Shown here in pieces: positions 48,657 through 57,927 of a stretch of DNA of 64,000 bases. Source of the DNA: Maricaulis sp. (lineage in GTDB: Bacteria > Pseudomonadota > Alphaproteobacteria > Caulobacterales > Maricaulaceae); NCBI RefSeq assembly GCF_015665295.1, contig NZ_JADFAJ010000023.1:53900-117899 (forward strand), written 5' to 3'. Both the position numbers and the translations under genes were made by a program. The notes beneath the pieces are model-generated. The model worked only from the letters and a program-made list of their open reading frames with translations. It ran no database searches and was not told the origin of the DNA. Within the stretch, counting starts at the first letter, position 1. Each line of letters opens with the position of its first letter.

Positions 48657-49172
48657 TCAGGCGTCGGCCTTCTCGCGGATGACATCGATTGCCCCCGCCA
48701 GACCTTGACCCGGTGCCATGAGGCGCTGGGCGACCTGGGAAGCCTGCCCCATGAGGCGGGCCGAGATGGTGGCAATAAGCTCTTCGCGGGACGGCATCTT
48801 GGAGAGCGTTTCGATGCCGGCGGCGTCGAACACATCCTCTTCCATGAAACCGCCGAGAATGACGAGCTTCTTGTTATCCTTGGCGTACTCGGTCATCACC
48901 TTGGGCGCGGCCACAAAGTCTTCCGAGTAAGCGATTGCCACCGGACCTGTGAACAGGTCAGCGGCGCCCTCACCCGGCTTGCCTTGCAGTGCGATTTTGG
49001 CGAGGCGGTTACGCACCACCCTGAACGTGCCACCCAGCTCGCGGAGCTTGGCGCGCAGTCCCGTCATTTCCGCAACGGTCATGCCCGTATACTGGGCAAT
49101 TACCACGGATCCAGCATCCGTGAAGACGCCATTCAGCTCTTCAACGGTCGCTTCTTTTTGATTGCGATCCAT
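48657..49172 (-). CDS. rplJ: 50S ribosomal protein L10
   Basis: 171 aa stalk base. DRNQKEATVEELNGVFTDAGSVVIAQYTGMTVAEMTGLRAKLRELGGTFRVVRNRLAKIAL is the rRNA-binding half, and the C-terminal helix (MAPGQGLAGAIDVIREKADA) binds L7/L12 dimers. The preceding 303-bp gap probably holds its autoregulatory leader. Confidence 0.97.
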   Translation of the reverse strand: MDRNQKEATVEELNGVFTDAGSVVIAQYTGMTVAEMTGLRAKLRELGGTFRVVRNRLAKIALQGKPGEGAADLFTGPVAIAYSEDFVAAPKVMTEYAKDNKKLVILGGFMEEDVFDAAGIETLSKMPSREELIATISARLMGQASQVAQRLMAPGQGLAGAIDVIREKADA

Positions 49173-49432
49173 TTTGCGGACTCCCTGTTTGAACCGTCCA
49201 CCGTGGACGGCTCGGTGAAAACGCCATCACTGCGTCTTCCCCCTTGCGGGCTGGACGCCGTCATGACGCGTCCTGTCCCAGGGCTTGAACCGACAGACCT
49301 CAAACAAGGCCAGATCGATCTCGCTCTGTCTCACGCAGGGCCCGAATTGGATTAAAGAGGCACCTTTCGGCCCTCTCCCTGTGATCTCGGACAGGCCGGC
49401 CCCACTCACACAACGCGTGAATCGGACCGGAA
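49173..49432 (-). promoter_or_regulatory. Probable L10 leader (autoregulatory 5' region of rplJ-rplL)
   Basis: The gap between rplA and rplJ has no plausible coding frame. Close to rplJ the minus strand has GCCCGCAAGGGGGAAGACGC and a GTCCACGGTGGAC inverted repeat (plus-strand 49197-49209), consistent with a folded leader of the L10 type. In many bacteria L10(L12)4 binds such a leader and represses translation. The assignment rests mainly on position. Confidence 0.45.
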
Positions 49433-49462
49433 CAGCCCGGCCGGATAATCCGGTCCGGGCTG
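49433..49462 (-). terminator. Hairpin after rplA (terminator or attenuator)
   Basis: A long inverted repeat, CAGCCCGG-CCGGAT ... ATCCGG-CCGGGCTG with one bulged base, begins about 14 bp after the rplA stop on the minus strand. There is no U-run, so termination would be weak or Rho-assisted, or the hairpin may protect the rplKA mRNA end. Confidence 0.45.
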
Positions 49463-49475
49463 AAACTCAAGTCTT

Positions 49476-50174
49476 TTACGCCGAAAAGGCGCCAGACGTA
49501 TCGATTTTGACACCGGGACCCATCGTCGAAGACAGGGCAATCCGGCGTACATAGGTGCCCTTGGCGCCCGACGGCTTGGCTTTCACGATCGCGTCAACCA
49601 GCGCCCGGATGTTCTCGGCCAGCGCGGCTTCGGTGAAGCTCGCCTTGCCGACACCGGCGTGAATGATACCGGCCTTCTCGACGCGGAACTCGACAGCACC
49701 GCCCTTGGAAGCGGCAACAGCCTTGGTGACATCCATGGTGACCGTGCCGACCTTCGGGTTCGGCATCATGCCGCGCGGGCCGAGCACCTTACCGAGACGA
49801 CCGACCAGCGGCATCATGTCCGGGGTCGCGATGACCTTGTCGAAATTGATGTTGCCGCCGAGGATCTGCTCCATCAGGTCTTCCGCACCGACAACGTCGG
49901 CGCCGGCCTTGGTGGCCTCTTCAGCCTTCGGGCCCTTTGCGAAGACAGCAACCCGGACCGAGCGGCCCGTGCCGTTCGGCAGGTTGCAGACGCCGCGGAC
50001 CATCTGGTCGGCATGGCGCGGGTCAACACCCAGATTGATGGCGAGCTCGATGGTCTCATCGAACTTGGCCTTGGCATTGGTTTTCACGTGAGCGACGGCA
50101 TCGTCGATCGTGTACAGCGTGTCGCGATCAAAGGTCTCGCGCGCAGCCGAGAGGCGTTTTCCGAGTTTAGCCAT
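49476..50174 (-). CDS. rplA: 50S ribosomal protein L1
   Basis: 232 aa. It has [41 protein letters not shown], a domain II around [26 protein letters not shown], and [21 protein letters not shown]1 forms the mobile stalk at the E site and in E. coli represses its own rplK-rplA mRNA. It lies 4 bp after rplK. Confidence 0.97.
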   Translation of the reverse strand: MAKLGKRLSAARETFDRDTLYTIDDAVAHVKTNAKAKFDETIELAINLGVDPRHADQMVRGVCNLPNGTGRSVRVAVFAKGPKAEEATKAGADVVGAEDLMEQILGGNINFDKVIATPDMMPLVGRLGKVLGPRGMMPNPKVGTVTMDVTKAVAASKGGAVEFRVEKAGIIHAGVGKASFTEAALAENIRALVDAIVKAKPSGAKGTYVRRIALSSTMGPGVKIDTSGAFSA

Positions 50175-50178
50175 GATC

Positions 50179-50607
50179 TTACTCCGTCACCTGCAGGCCC
50201 ATGGAACGGGCGGAACCGGCGATGATCTTCGTCGCCTGGTCGAGGTCGTTCGCATTGAGGTCGGCGAATTTCGCTTCAGCAATCTCGCGGCACTGACCCA
50301 GCGAGACCGTACCGGCGATCGACTGGCTCGGCGTGCTCGACCCTTTTTGGATCTTCGCGGCTTTCTTCAGGTAGAAGCTGGCCGGCGGGGTCGCCGTGAC
50401 GAAGGTGAAGGACTTGTCGGAGAAGACGGTGATGGTCGTCGGGATCGGCATCCCTTTTTCCATCTCCTGGGTCTTCGCGTTGAAGGCCTTGCAGAATTCC
50501 ATGATGTTCACGCCGCGCTGACCCAGGGCCGGGCCGATCGGCGGGGACGGGTTTGCAGCGCCAGCAGGCACTTGCAGCTTGATATAGCCGGCAATTTTCT
50601 TGGCCAT
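50179..50607 (-). CDS. rplK: 50S ribosomal protein L11
   Basis: 142 aa. It begins [46 protein letters not shown], the proline-bearing N domain that is the thiostrepton/RelA-relevant part, and continues with [18 protein letters not shown] in the rRNA-binding C domain. It is 98 bp from nusG. Confidence 0.97.
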   Translation of the reverse strand: MAKKIAGYIKLQVPAGAANPSPPIGPALGQRGVNIMEFCKAFNAKTQEMEKGMPIPTTITVFSDKSFTFVTATPPASFYLKKAAKIQKGSSTPSQSIAGTVSLGQCREIAEAKFADLNANDLDQATKIIAGSARSMGLQVTE

Positions 50608-50705
50608 GTTCCCACTCCATAATTAAAGACGCGTCCATCGCGCCTTCGGGGGTTTGCGGTACGACCCGGCATGGACTTGGTGCCGGCATCTCCCGCAGTT
50701 ACACG

Positions 50706-51239
50706 CTACTGGATCTTTTCGACCTGAGCGTATTCGAGCTCGACCGGGGTGGCCCGGCCGAAGATGTTGATGGCAACCTTCAGGCGGCCATGTTCGTCGT
50801 CCACTTCCTCGACAACACCGTTGAAGCTCTGGAAGTGACCGTCGATGACATTGACGGTTTCGCCGATCTCGTAGCTGACGGTCGGGCGCGGACGTTCCGC
50901 ATCCTCTTCCATCTGGCCAAGGATCCGCTTGACCTCATTCTCGGAAACCGGGATCGGCTTCTTGCCCGAACCGAGAAAGCCGGTGACTTTCGGGGTCGAG
51001 GTGACGAGGTGATAGGCCTGGTCCGTCATGTCCATCTTCACGAGGACATAACCGGGGAAATACTTGCGCTCAGCATTGATCTTGCGACCCTTGCGAACCT
51101 CAACGACATCCTCGGTCGGAACCAGGATCTCTTCGAACTTGTCTTCCAGGCCCTGGATCGACGCTTCGATGCGGATCGCGTCAGCGACCTTCTTTTCGAA
51201 GTTCGAATAGGCATGCACGATGTACCATTTGGCAGACAT
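50706..51239 (-). CDS. nusG: Transcription termination/antitermination protein NusG
   Basis: 177 aa. The NGN domain (KWYIVHAYSNFEKKVADAI ... RKYFPGYVLVKMDMTDQAYHLVTSTPKVTGFLG) is followed by a KOW domain (YEIGETVNVIDGHFQSFNGVVEEVDDEHGRLKVAINIFGRATPVELEY). It binds RNA polymerase and links to S10 or Rho. It starts 12 bp after secE. Confidence 0.97.
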   Translation of the reverse strand: MSAKWYIVHAYSNFEKKVADAIRIEASIQGLEDKFEEILVPTEDVVEVRKGRKINAERKYFPGYVLVKMDMTDQAYHLVTSTPKVTGFLGSGKKPIPVSENEVKRILGQMEEDAERPRPTVSYEIGETVNVIDGHFQSFNGVVEEVDDEHGRLKVAINIFGRATPVELEYAQVEKIQ

Positions 51240-51251
51240 ACAGCCTCCTCC

Positions 51252-51509
51252 TTATCCGAGCGCGAGAATGAACTGGATGCTCGAGCTGATCACCCAGTCG
51301 ACACCCCAGAAGAACAGCATGGCGATCAGGGACAGGATCAGCACAAGCACGGTTGACACCAGGGTCTCCTGGCGCGTCGTCCACGTTACCTTGCGGGCTT
51401 CCTGGCGCACCTGGGACAGGTACTGGAAAGGACCAGCCCCCTTCTTCTTGGGCGCTGCCGTGTCAGCCTTCGCCTTGGCAGGCGTGGTATTTTTCGCGTT
51501 CCGCGTCAT
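51252..51509 (-). CDS. secE: Preprotein translocase subunit SecE
   Basis: 85 aa. A Lys/Ala/Pro-rich tail of about 25 residues precedes the conserved amphipathic helix FQYLSQVRQEARKVTWTTRQETLVST and a single transmembrane helix (VLVLILSLIAMLFFWGVDWVISS). This is the minimal one-helix SecE that clamps SecY. Confidence 0.95.
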   Translation of the reverse strand: MTRNAKNTTPAKAKADTAAPKKKGAGPFQYLSQVRQEARKVTWTTRQETLVSTVLVLILSLIAMLFFWGVDWVISSSIQFILALG

Positions 51510-51590
51510 TCAAGTCCATCTGGCCCGCTCGGGCCCTCTATTCAAGAGGCGGAGCGCATCACGCGCAACCACCTGAAATTCAATACGGCC

Positions 51591-51666
51591 TGGCAGGGGC
51601 GGAGGGACTCGAACCCCCGACCCTCGGTTTTGGAGACCGATGCTCTACCAACTGAGCTACACCCCT
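51591..51666 (-). tRNA. trnW: tRNA-Trp (anticodon CCA)
   Basis: The minus strand folds as a 76-nt cloverleaf. The acceptor is AGGGGUG / CGCCCCU, the D-loop has AGCUCAGUUGGUAGAGC, the anticodon loop is CUCCAAA (anticodon CCA) within a UCGGU/ACCGA stem, and the T arm GGGGGUUCGAGUCCCUC. The 3' CCA is encoded. It precedes secE, as in many bacteria. Confidence 0.95.
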
Positions 51667-51722
51667 AGGACCGAGCGCGGGATATCACGATGGCCGGGCC
51701 ACCGCCACATCCGAAGCGCAGC

Positions 51723-51750
51723 TGTCTACACTGCCCTTACAGCAATGCAA
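51723..51750 (-). promoter_or_regulatory. Promoter of tRNA-Trp / secE-nusG transcript
   Basis: Minus-strand TTGCAT and TAGACA are separated by 16 bp and lie directly after the TonB-receptor terminator. Transcription would start about 50 nt before the mature tRNA. Confidence 0.5.
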
Positions 51751-51760
51751 ACAGGTGACT

Positions 51761-51796
51761 GCAAAAAAAGGGCGGCAGCCCGAAAGCCGCCGCCCC
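51761..51796 (-). terminator. Rho-independent terminator of the TonB-dependent receptor gene
   Basis: On the minus strand GGGCGGC / GCCGCCC with a partly paired 12-nt loop is followed by seven or more T residues (plus-strand A run at 51763-51769). It isolates the receptor transcript from tRNA-Trp. Confidence 0.9.
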
Positions 51797-51817
51797 TCAT
51801 CTGGTTTGAACGAACGC

Positions 51818-54763
51818 TTAGAAGCGCATGTTCACACCGACCGTGAAGACGCGACCGAACACGTCATACATGGACGGGAAGGTGTTGCCGCTGTTGAACG
51901 TGGTCGTACCGGTATCGTTACCGATGATCGGCGGCAGTTCAGCGAACACGTTGTCGATCGAAGCGCGGAACGTCACGCCGTCATTCAGCTCGTAGGAGCC
52001 GGAGAGATCGAAGTAGTCGTAGGCGTCGATCGAGCGGAAGTCCGCAAAGATCGCAGCCGCCTCGACCGGTTCGATTTCCATCTCGCCAATGTGACGCCAC
52101 AGGACAGAGACGCTGTAAGGACCGTTGTTCCAGGTCGTGCGCTGGATCCAGCGAACTTCCGGGGTCGGGTTACAGGACGTGCCGTAGTAGCCGATACACT
52201 CGATAACCGGCGAGGTATCTGCGGACTGGTTCTCCTGGGTCAGGTACCAGTTCATGTTGAAGGAGAACTGGAGATCGCCCATGTCGCCCAGGCCGTAGCC
52301 GGTGGACGCAGCGAACTCGACGCCTTCAGCACGAGCGTATTTGAGGTTGGTCGTGAACAGGTTCACGCCAGCGCCCGTCGTACCCAGGTTACCGGCAATA
52401 CGATTGATGCCGGAACAGGCAGCAAGATCACCCAGCACGTAGCAGTTGTTCAGGGCTTCGTTGGCCGAGAACGTGCCGATCGTGTCGGTGATGTTGATGT
52501 CGTAATAGTCCAGCGACAGGGTCGTGTTGTTGAAGCTTCCACCCAGGAAGTCCGGCTGCCAGACCACACCGAAGGTCGTGGTGCGGCCGGTTTCCGGCTC
52601 CGGCGGGTTGAGCGGGTCGGTACCGGTGAAGGTATTGACCTGACCGGAAACAATATCCGGAACCAGACCGACAAGTGGTGCCGGAACGCCCGAGGCAACG
52701 CAGAGCGCCGTCAGAGCCGCGTCGATATTGGCCACATTGGCGGACGAACACGGATCCAGCGTCGCATTGCTCAGACCGGTCGTGACCGGCGAACCCAGCT
52801 CGGCCACGTTCGGGGCGCGGACAGCCTGCTGCTCCATGTAGCGGAAGCGGAGGGTGTCGGACACCTGCCAGCTGACGCCAGCTTTCCACGTGTCATTGCC
52901 ACCGGTCGGATCATAGTGAGCGTAACGCCAGCCGAGTTCCAGGGAGAGGTCCTGGAAGATGCCGCGATCCTGGATCAGCGGAACATTGGCCTCGAAGAAG
53001 GCTTCCTGCACCGAGAAGGAGCTGGCGATCGGGAGACGGTTACCGCCCGCACCACCAAGGCACGAAGCCGGCGGCGTTTTCCAGCACTCGTCCGGCGTGG
53101 TCGAACCAAGCTCGTCACGATACTCGGCGCCGAGCACGAGGTAGGCCGGCTGCGCAGCCAGCGGCGACTGGAAGGCCGTCGGGCCGGTCGTCACTGCCGA
53201 GAACACGTTCTGGACATAGTTGCGCTGCTCGATGGCGGTCGCCGAAGAATAGGCAGCCATTTCCGGCGTGATCGTGCCGAAACCACCGAAGACATTGAGC
53301 GGCACACAACCGTTCGTGATCGTTCCGCCAACCGTTTCACACTGCGTCGCGCTGACCGTGTTGAGAGCGGTGCGGATGTTGGTGATGTTGGTGTAGCCGG
53401 CGGAGGTGTTCGTCCGGTCGGTTTCGCCACGCTGGTAGTAGACGTCATAGGTCCAGTTCTCGGTGAACGGCAGATCGCCGCGCAGGCCGAGGGTGAACTG
53501 GAACTGGTTCTGGTCGTACTGGGTCGAACGCTCACCAAGCTCGAGCGTACGACGGCGAACCGGCACATTGATCGAGTCATTGACGTCAAACACGCCATTA
53601 TTGTTGTTGTCGATCACGCCAGCGAGATCCAGCGTCACGGCCGGGTTGGCCGCGATGAAGGCGTTGACTTCACTGACAATCTGAGCGGCGTTCGCAGACC
53701 AGAACGGGTTCTGGAGCGGGATTTCCATGCGGGTACCGAAGATACCGGACGGAGCAACCTGCTGACGAACATTCGTGGCGGAGTACAGCGCACGACCGTA
53801 GACTTCAGCGTTGTCGTTGATCTCGTAACGCGCCAGGGCGGCAGACGAGAAACGCTCACGCGGGGTCTGGTAGTAGTTGAACGGGTTGAAGTTGAAGCGC
53901 GAGCAACGCGGCCCGAGCGAACCGTCATTGCGGTACTGAAGCGTACCCGACACGAAATCGAACGCCGTCGGCATCGACGTGGTCGAACCCGACTGATCGG
54001 CCGCGACAGCGCCAGGCGCCGTACAATCCGCTGCCGGAGCAGCGCCCGCAGCGTCGACACCAAGGCCCGCACCGGTTTCGGAATCGACACCGAAGATGCC
54101 GTAATCGCGATCACCGAAGCGAACAGCTTCACGGTCCGTGTGGTTCATCGCGAGGACGACATTACCGCGGCCGCCATCCATTTCGGCGCCCATCATTACG
54201 GAGATGTCGTACTGCTGACCGTCATTGGACTCGGTCTGCGAGTAGTTGAGGTCAGCCTCAAAGCCCGCGAAATCATCCTGCATGATGAAGTTCACGGCGC
54301 CGGCCATGGCATCAGAACCGTAAACGGCCGAGGCACCACCGGTGACCACATCAACGCGATCGAGCAGGATCATCGGGATGGTTGCGACGTCCACACGACC
54401 ATTGATGTCGTAAGGAACCATGCGCTTGCCATCGATCAGGATCAGCGTGCGGTTGGTGCCCAGGTTACGCAGGTTCACGGTCGACGCACCGGCCGTACCG
54501 TTGTTGACGTTCTGGCCGTCACCCGGGACGGTCAGGGGCAGATCGCGGAAAACCCGCTCAATATCCGGCGTCTGCTGAACATCGAGTTCTTCCTGGCCGA
54601 TCGACGTGACCGGGCTGACTGAGACGACATTCGGCGCCTGGATACGAGTACCGGTAACGATGATGATATCGTTCTCGTCCTGAGCCATCGCCGGCGCCGC
54701 AAACGCGAGGCCGCCGATAAGCGTGCTCGCCATCAGGCAAGCCTTCATTGTTCTGGATCTCAC
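51818..54763 (-). CDS. TonB-dependent outer-membrane receptor
   Basis: 981 aa. A signal peptide (MKACLMASTLIGGLAFAAPAMAQ) is followed by a TonB-box-like DIIIVTGTRI. A plug domain comes next (about residues 50-165), with VFRDLPLTVPGDG, STVNLRNLGTNRTLILIDGKRMVPYD and GGASAVYGSDAMAGAVNFIM. A 22-strand barrel ends with the outer-membrane signal VFTVGVNMRF. Such receptors import siderophores, oligosaccharides or other large nutrients; no substrate can be assigned. A GTG start at 54763 has GGAGGG 9 bases upstream; an ATG at 54748 would begin directly at the signal peptide. It interrupts the usual tuf-tRNA-Trp neighbourhood and has its own promoter and terminator. Confidence 0.93.
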   Translation of the reverse strand: MRSRTMKACLMASTLIGGLAFAAPAMAQDENDIIIVTGTRIQAPNVVSVSPVTSIGQEELDVQQTPDIERVFRDLPLTVPGDGQNVNNGTAGASTVNLRNLGTNRTLILIDGKRMVPYDINGRVDVATIPMILLDRVDVVTGGASAVYGSDAMAGAVNFIMQDDFAGFEADLNYSQTESNDGQQYDISVMMGAEMDGGRGNVVLAMNHTDREAVRFGDRDYGIFGVDSETGAGLGVDAAGAAPAADCTAPGAVAADQSGSTTSMPTAFDFVSGTLQYRNDGSLGPRCSRFNFNPFNYYQTPRERFSSAALARYEINDNAEVYGRALYSATNVRQQVAPSGIFGTRMEIPLQNPFWSANAAQIVSEVNAFIAANPAVTLDLAGVIDNNNNGVFDVNDSINVPVRRRTLELGERSTQYDQNQFQFTLGLRGDLPFTENWTYDVYYQRGETDRTNTSAGYTNITNIRTALNTVSATQCETVGGTITNGCVPLNVFGGFGTITPEMAAYSSATAIEQRNYVQNVFSAVTTGPTAFQSPLAAQPAYLVLGAEYRDELGSTTPDECWKTPPASCLGGAGGNRLPIASSFSVQEAFFEANVPLIQDRGIFQDLSLELGWRYAHYDPTGGNDTWKAGVSWQVSDTLRFRYMEQQAVRAPNVAELGSPVTTGLSNATLDPCSSANVANIDAALTALCVASGVPAPLVGLVPDIVSGQVNTFTGTDPLNPPEPETGRTTTFGVVWQPDFLGGSFNNTTLSLDYYDINITDTIGTFSANEALNNCYVLGDLAACSGINRIAGNLGTTGAGVNLFTTNLKYARAEGVEFAASTGYGLGDMGDLQFSFNMNWYLTQENQSADTSPVIECIGYYGTSCNPTPEVRWIQRTTWNNGPYSVSVLWRHIGEMEIEPVEAAAIFADFRSIDAYDYFDLSGSYELNDGVTFRASIDNVFAELPPIIGNDTGTTTFNSGNTFPSMYDVFGRVFTVGVNMRF

Positions 54764-55135
54764 TCTCTTTTTCCCTCCGAGGTAAGAAATATGGTAAAAG
54801 CGAAAAACGGCCGCTTGCTGGCGGACCGGGCTCCCCTCCCACGCGAAATCAGTCAGATTTCACTGTCCCGACTCTACCGCCGCCCCGCGAAGGCCGTCAA
54901 TCAACTGGCCCCGGAACCGCACAGGCTCCTCTGGTATTTTACAGAACTGTTGCAATTCCGCCTCATACATTAAAATCTAGACACAATTCAAAACCTTCTG
55001 TCCTTTGCGGCAATTGGAACCCACCCGCCTCTGCTGCAATCAAAGCCCGTCGCCATCTGGAAGCGGGTGTTGCCGGAGGGACGGCCGGCGACCCTGCGCT
55101 GCTCTCATCCGGCCGTCAGGTGATTCCTTACAGAA
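54764..55135. other. Non-coding gap between the TonB receptor and tuf copy 2
   Basis: Most of a roughly 500-bp gap (54764-55264). It holds the receptor promoter and a leader of about 100 nt containing a GAAATC / GATTTC hairpin (54844-54862), then AT-rich sequence (54950-55000). No convincing coding frame or RNA gene was found. Confidence 0.5.
54871..54900 (-). promoter_or_regulatory. Promoter of the TonB-dependent receptor
   Basis: Minus-strand TTGACG and TAGAGT separated by 18 bp, the same pattern as the rpsM and rpsL promoters. The leader to the GTG start would be about 100 nt. Confidence 0.5.
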
Positions 55136-55162
55136 ACGGCGCGCCCCGTCGGGGCGCGCCGT
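55128..55162 (-). terminator. Terminator of tuf copy 2
   Basis: A perfect 12-bp stem ACGGCGCGCCCC / GGGGCGCGCCGT with a 3-nt loop (55136-55162) is followed on the minus strand by TTTCTGT. It lies about 100 bp after the tuf stop. Confidence 0.75.
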
Positions 55163-55264
55163 TCAATTGCATCAATGTGAGGTCCGTCGACCCGCTCATT
55201 TTCGCGACGATCCCGGCACCGCCGGATTCCTGCGACGGTCGGGCCGACCGGTTTGCCTCGCAGC

Positions 55265-56455
55265 CTACTCGATGATTTTCGAGACGACGCCGGCGCCGAC
55301 GGTGCGGCCGCCTTCACGGATAGCGAAGCGGAGCTTCTCTTCCATGGCGATCGGCACGATCAGCTCGACATTCATTTCGACATTGTCGCCCGGCATCACC
55401 ATTTCCGTGCCTTCGTTCAGCGTCACGACGCCGGTGACGTCGGTCGTGCGGAAGTAGAATTGCGGACGGTAATTGGTGAAGAACGGGGTGTGACGGCCGC
55501 CCTCTTCCTTCGTCAGGATATAGGCTTCTGCCACAAACTTCTTGTGCGGGGTGATCGAGCCCGGCTTGGCCAGAACCTGGCCACGCTCGACACCTTCACG
55601 GTCCACGCCGCGCAGCAGCACGCCGACATTGTCGCCGGCCTGGCCCTGGTCGAGCAGCTTGCGGAACATTTCAACGCCGGTGCAGGTCGTCTTCGAGGTG
55701 TCACGGACACCCACGATTTCGATCTCTTCACCAACCTTCACGACACCACGCTCGATACGGCCGGTCACAACCGTGCCGCGGCCCGAGATCGAGAACACGT
55801 CCTCGATCGGCATCAGGAAGGGCTGGTCGATCGGACGCTCCGGCGTCGGGATGTATTCGTCGACAGCCGCCATCAGCTCAAGGATCTTGTCCTTGCCGAT
55901 GTGATCGTCGCGCTTCTCGACAGCCGCCAGAGCCGAACCCGCCACGATCGGCAGATCGTCGCCCGGGAACTCGTAGGAGGACAGAAGTTCGCGAACTTCC
56001 ATCTCGACCAGCTCGAGCAGCTCTTCATCGTCAACCTGGTCAACCTTGTTCAGGAAGACAACAAGGGCCGGAACGCCAACCTGGCGCGCCAGAAGAATGT
56101 GCTCGCGGGTCTGCGGCATCGGGCCGTCAGCCGCGTTCACAACCAGGATAGCGCCGTCCATCTGCGCCGCACCCGTGATCATGTTCTTCACATAGTCAGC
56201 GTGGCCCGGGCAATCAACGTGGGCGTAGTGACGGTTGGCCGTCTCGTATTCAACGTGAGCCGTCGAAATCGTGATACCGCGCGCCTTCTCTTCCGGCGCA
56301 CTGTCAATCTCGTCATAACCCTTTGCGACACCGCCGGATGATTCCGCCAGTACCATCGTGATCGCAGCCGTCAGCGTCGTCTTGCCATGGTCAACGTGAC
56401 CAATCGTGCCGATGTTCGCGTGCGGCTTGGTGCGCTCAAACTTTTCCTTCGCCAT
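55265..56455 (-). CDS. tuf: Translation elongation factor Tu, copy 2
   Basis: 396 aa, identical in protein to the str-operon copy and identical in every DNA stretch I compared. Identity begins at the stop codon and ends at the start codon, while both flanks differ. GAGGTG lies 8 bases before the ATG. Unlike the first copy it stands alone with its own promoter and terminator. Alphaproteobacteria commonly keep two tuf genes homogenised by gene conversion. Confidence 0.98.
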   Translation of the reverse strand: MAKEKFERTKPHANIGTIGHVDHGKTTLTAAITMVLAESSGGVAKGYDEIDSAPEEKARGITISTAHVEYETANRHYAHVDCPGHADYVKNMITGAAQMDGAILVVNAADGPMPQTREHILLARQVGVPALVVFLNKVDQVDDEELLELVEMEVRELLSSYEFPGDDLPIVAGSALAAVEKRDDHIGKDKILELMAAVDEYIPTPERPIDQPFLMPIEDVFSISGRGTVVTGRIERGVVKVGEEIEIVGVRDTSKTTCTGVEMFRKLLDQGQAGDNVGVLLRGVDREGVERGQVLAKPGSITPHKKFVAEAYILTKEEGGRHTPFFTNYRPQFYFRTTDVTGVVTLNEGTEMVMPGDNVEMNVELIVPIAMEEKLRFAIREGGRTVGAGVVSKIIE

Positions 56456-56554
56456 CGATCTTCACCTCTACAGCGCCGATCTGGAGACGAATGGCCGATC
56501 GACATGGTGGTTGATTACATGGGAGTGCAGGGCACACCCGGTTGGGGATGGCGC

Positions 56555-56584
56555 CTGATACACAAGGTCAGACCGGCAAGGCAA
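56555..56584 (-). promoter_or_regulatory. Possible promoter of tuf copy 2
   Basis: Minus-strand TTGCCT and TATCAG separated by 18 bp, which would give a leader of about 90 nt. The rest of the 407-bp gap (56456-56862) up to the ketosynthase gene shows no tRNA or credible coding frame. Confidence 0.35.
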
Positions 56585-56797
56585 GCCCGAATGCAGACCG
56601 CCGTTCAAGACATTAGCCAAAAGGTGCCGGATCGGCGCCTGCACGCCGCCAACCCTGCCGAACCGGTGGCCGGCCCCGCCCCGGCTCGGCATTCTCGTTT
56701 TCGCCGTCTGTGACGCCGAAAATCTCGAAATCATCGAGCCGGGCTGAAATAGGTCTTTTGAATCAAGTAAATCCAATTCACCACCGTCGCTTTTTCC

Positions 56798-56827
56798 TTG
56801 CTTTCGGCGATTGGCGCTGCCTAGGCT
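56798..56827 (+). promoter_or_regulatory. Possible promoter of the ketosynthase cluster
   Basis: TTGCTT and TAGGCT separated by 18 bp on the plus strand. The start would lie about 30 nt upstream of the first gene's ATG. It is the only reasonable promoter close to the five-gene cluster. Confidence 0.45.
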
Positions 56828-56862
56828 TTTTGCGACAGAAATGAAAAACAAGGCGATGCGTC

Positions 56863-57924
56863 ATGTCACTGGTCAGCGCGATCCGGCCCGAACAGGATAG
56901 CCGCAAAGGGGCGGCGCCTCATATCACCGGCATTGCCCACAGCCTTGCCTCGCAGCGTCGCGATTCGGTCGAGATTGACGTCGAGCTGGGGCGATCGCCA
57001 GGCTGGCTGGAACGGCTCAGCGGGGTCCGCTCGCGCACCGTTGCCGGGCCGGACGACAGCCAGGAGGCGATGGCCTGCCGCGCGGCCGGCGCCGCCCTCG
57101 ATGCCGCCGGCATGACGATTGAGGATATCGACCTGCTCCTGTTTGGCGCGGCCGTCGGCCGCCAGCCCATTCCCGCCACGGCGCCCCTGGTCAAGCGCGG
57201 GCTCGGCGGCGCCCATCTCGCTTTCCCGGCCTATGATGTGAATGCGACCTGCCTGAGCGCCCTCACGGCGCTCGACATCGCCGCCCTGCAGATCGCCGCC
57301 GGGCGCGCCCGCACTGTACTCGTCGTGACCTCGGAGATCGCCTCGCGCGCCCTGCCCTGGGAAACCGATCCCAAGACGGCCGGCCTGTTCGGCGATGGCG
57401 CGGCCGCGCTTGTCCTGGGTGCCGGTCCGCCGCAAGCGGTCGCCGTCCCGGGCGTCTCCCTGCGCTTTCGCGATTTCCTGATGGAAACCCATGCCGAGGC
57501 CTATGATTGCTGTTCGCTGGCTTCGGGCGGCACACGCTTCGACTTTCACCGGGCGCCCGAAGCGTTCGCCGCCCATGCCCTGTTCCGGATGGACGGACCC
57601 GAATTGTTCCGGCTCTCCGCCGCGAAACTGCCCGCCTTCATCGACCGACTGCTCGACCGCCTTGGCTGGCGCCATGACGAGGTCGACCTGGTCATTCCCC
57701 ACCAGGCCTCGCCGCTCGCCCTCGCCCATATGGCCAAGCGCAGCGGGTTTTCCGGCGACCGGATCTACAACCATGTCGCGACGACCGGCAACCTGATCGC
57801 CGCCTCGCTGCCGGTCGCCCTCTCCTGCGCCCTTCAGGAAGGGCGGGTCGGACCGGGGATGAAGCTGCTGATGATCGGCACCTCGGCCGGAGTCTCGCTC
57901 GGCGGGGCCGGACTGGAAAGCTGA
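56863..57924 (+). CDS. 3-oxoacyl-ACP synthase III / OleA-like ketosynthase
   Basis: 353 aa thiolase-superfamily enzyme. The catalytic triad is visible: Cys130 (DVNATCLSALTALD), His280 (VIPHQASPLALAHM) and Asn310 (HVATTGNLIAASLPVAL). The GDGAAALVLG motif near residue 178 is typical of FabH/OleA proteins. It should condense an acyl thioester with another acyl-CoA or malonyl unit. Its clustering with an SDR and an adenylate-forming enzyme recalls OleA more than housekeeping FabH, which normally sits in fab/plsX operons. It opens a five-gene cluster, with only 3 bp before the next start. The substrate is unknown. Confidence 0.87.
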   Translation: MSLVSAIRPEQDSRKGAAPHITGIAHSLASQRRDSVEIDVELGRSPGWLERLSGVRSRTVAGPDDSQEAMACRAAGAALDAAGMTIEDIDLLLFGAAVGRQPIPATAPLVKRGLGGAHLAFPAYDVNATCLSALTALDIAALQIAAGRARTVLVVTSEIASRALPWETDPKTAGLFGDGAAALVLGAGPPQAVAVPGVSLRFRDFLMETHAEAYDCCSLASGGTRFDFHRAPEAFAAHALFRMDGPELFRLSAAKLPAFIDRLLDRLGWRHDEVDLVIPHQASPLALAHMAKRSGFSGDRIYNHVATTGNLIAASLPVALSCALQEGRVGPGMKLLMIGTSAGVSLGGAGLES

Positions 57925-57927
57925 GCC

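Noticed and set aside
55265..56455. Second tuf as an assembly duplication
   Set aside because: The flanks of the two copies are unrelated and copy 2 has its own ribosome site and terminator; two tuf genes are usual in this class.
56387..56851. Overlapping short frames on both strands between tuf copy 2 and the ketosynthase gene
   Set aside because: Neither has a ribosome site, hydrophobic pattern or recognisable motif, and the region contains promoters.
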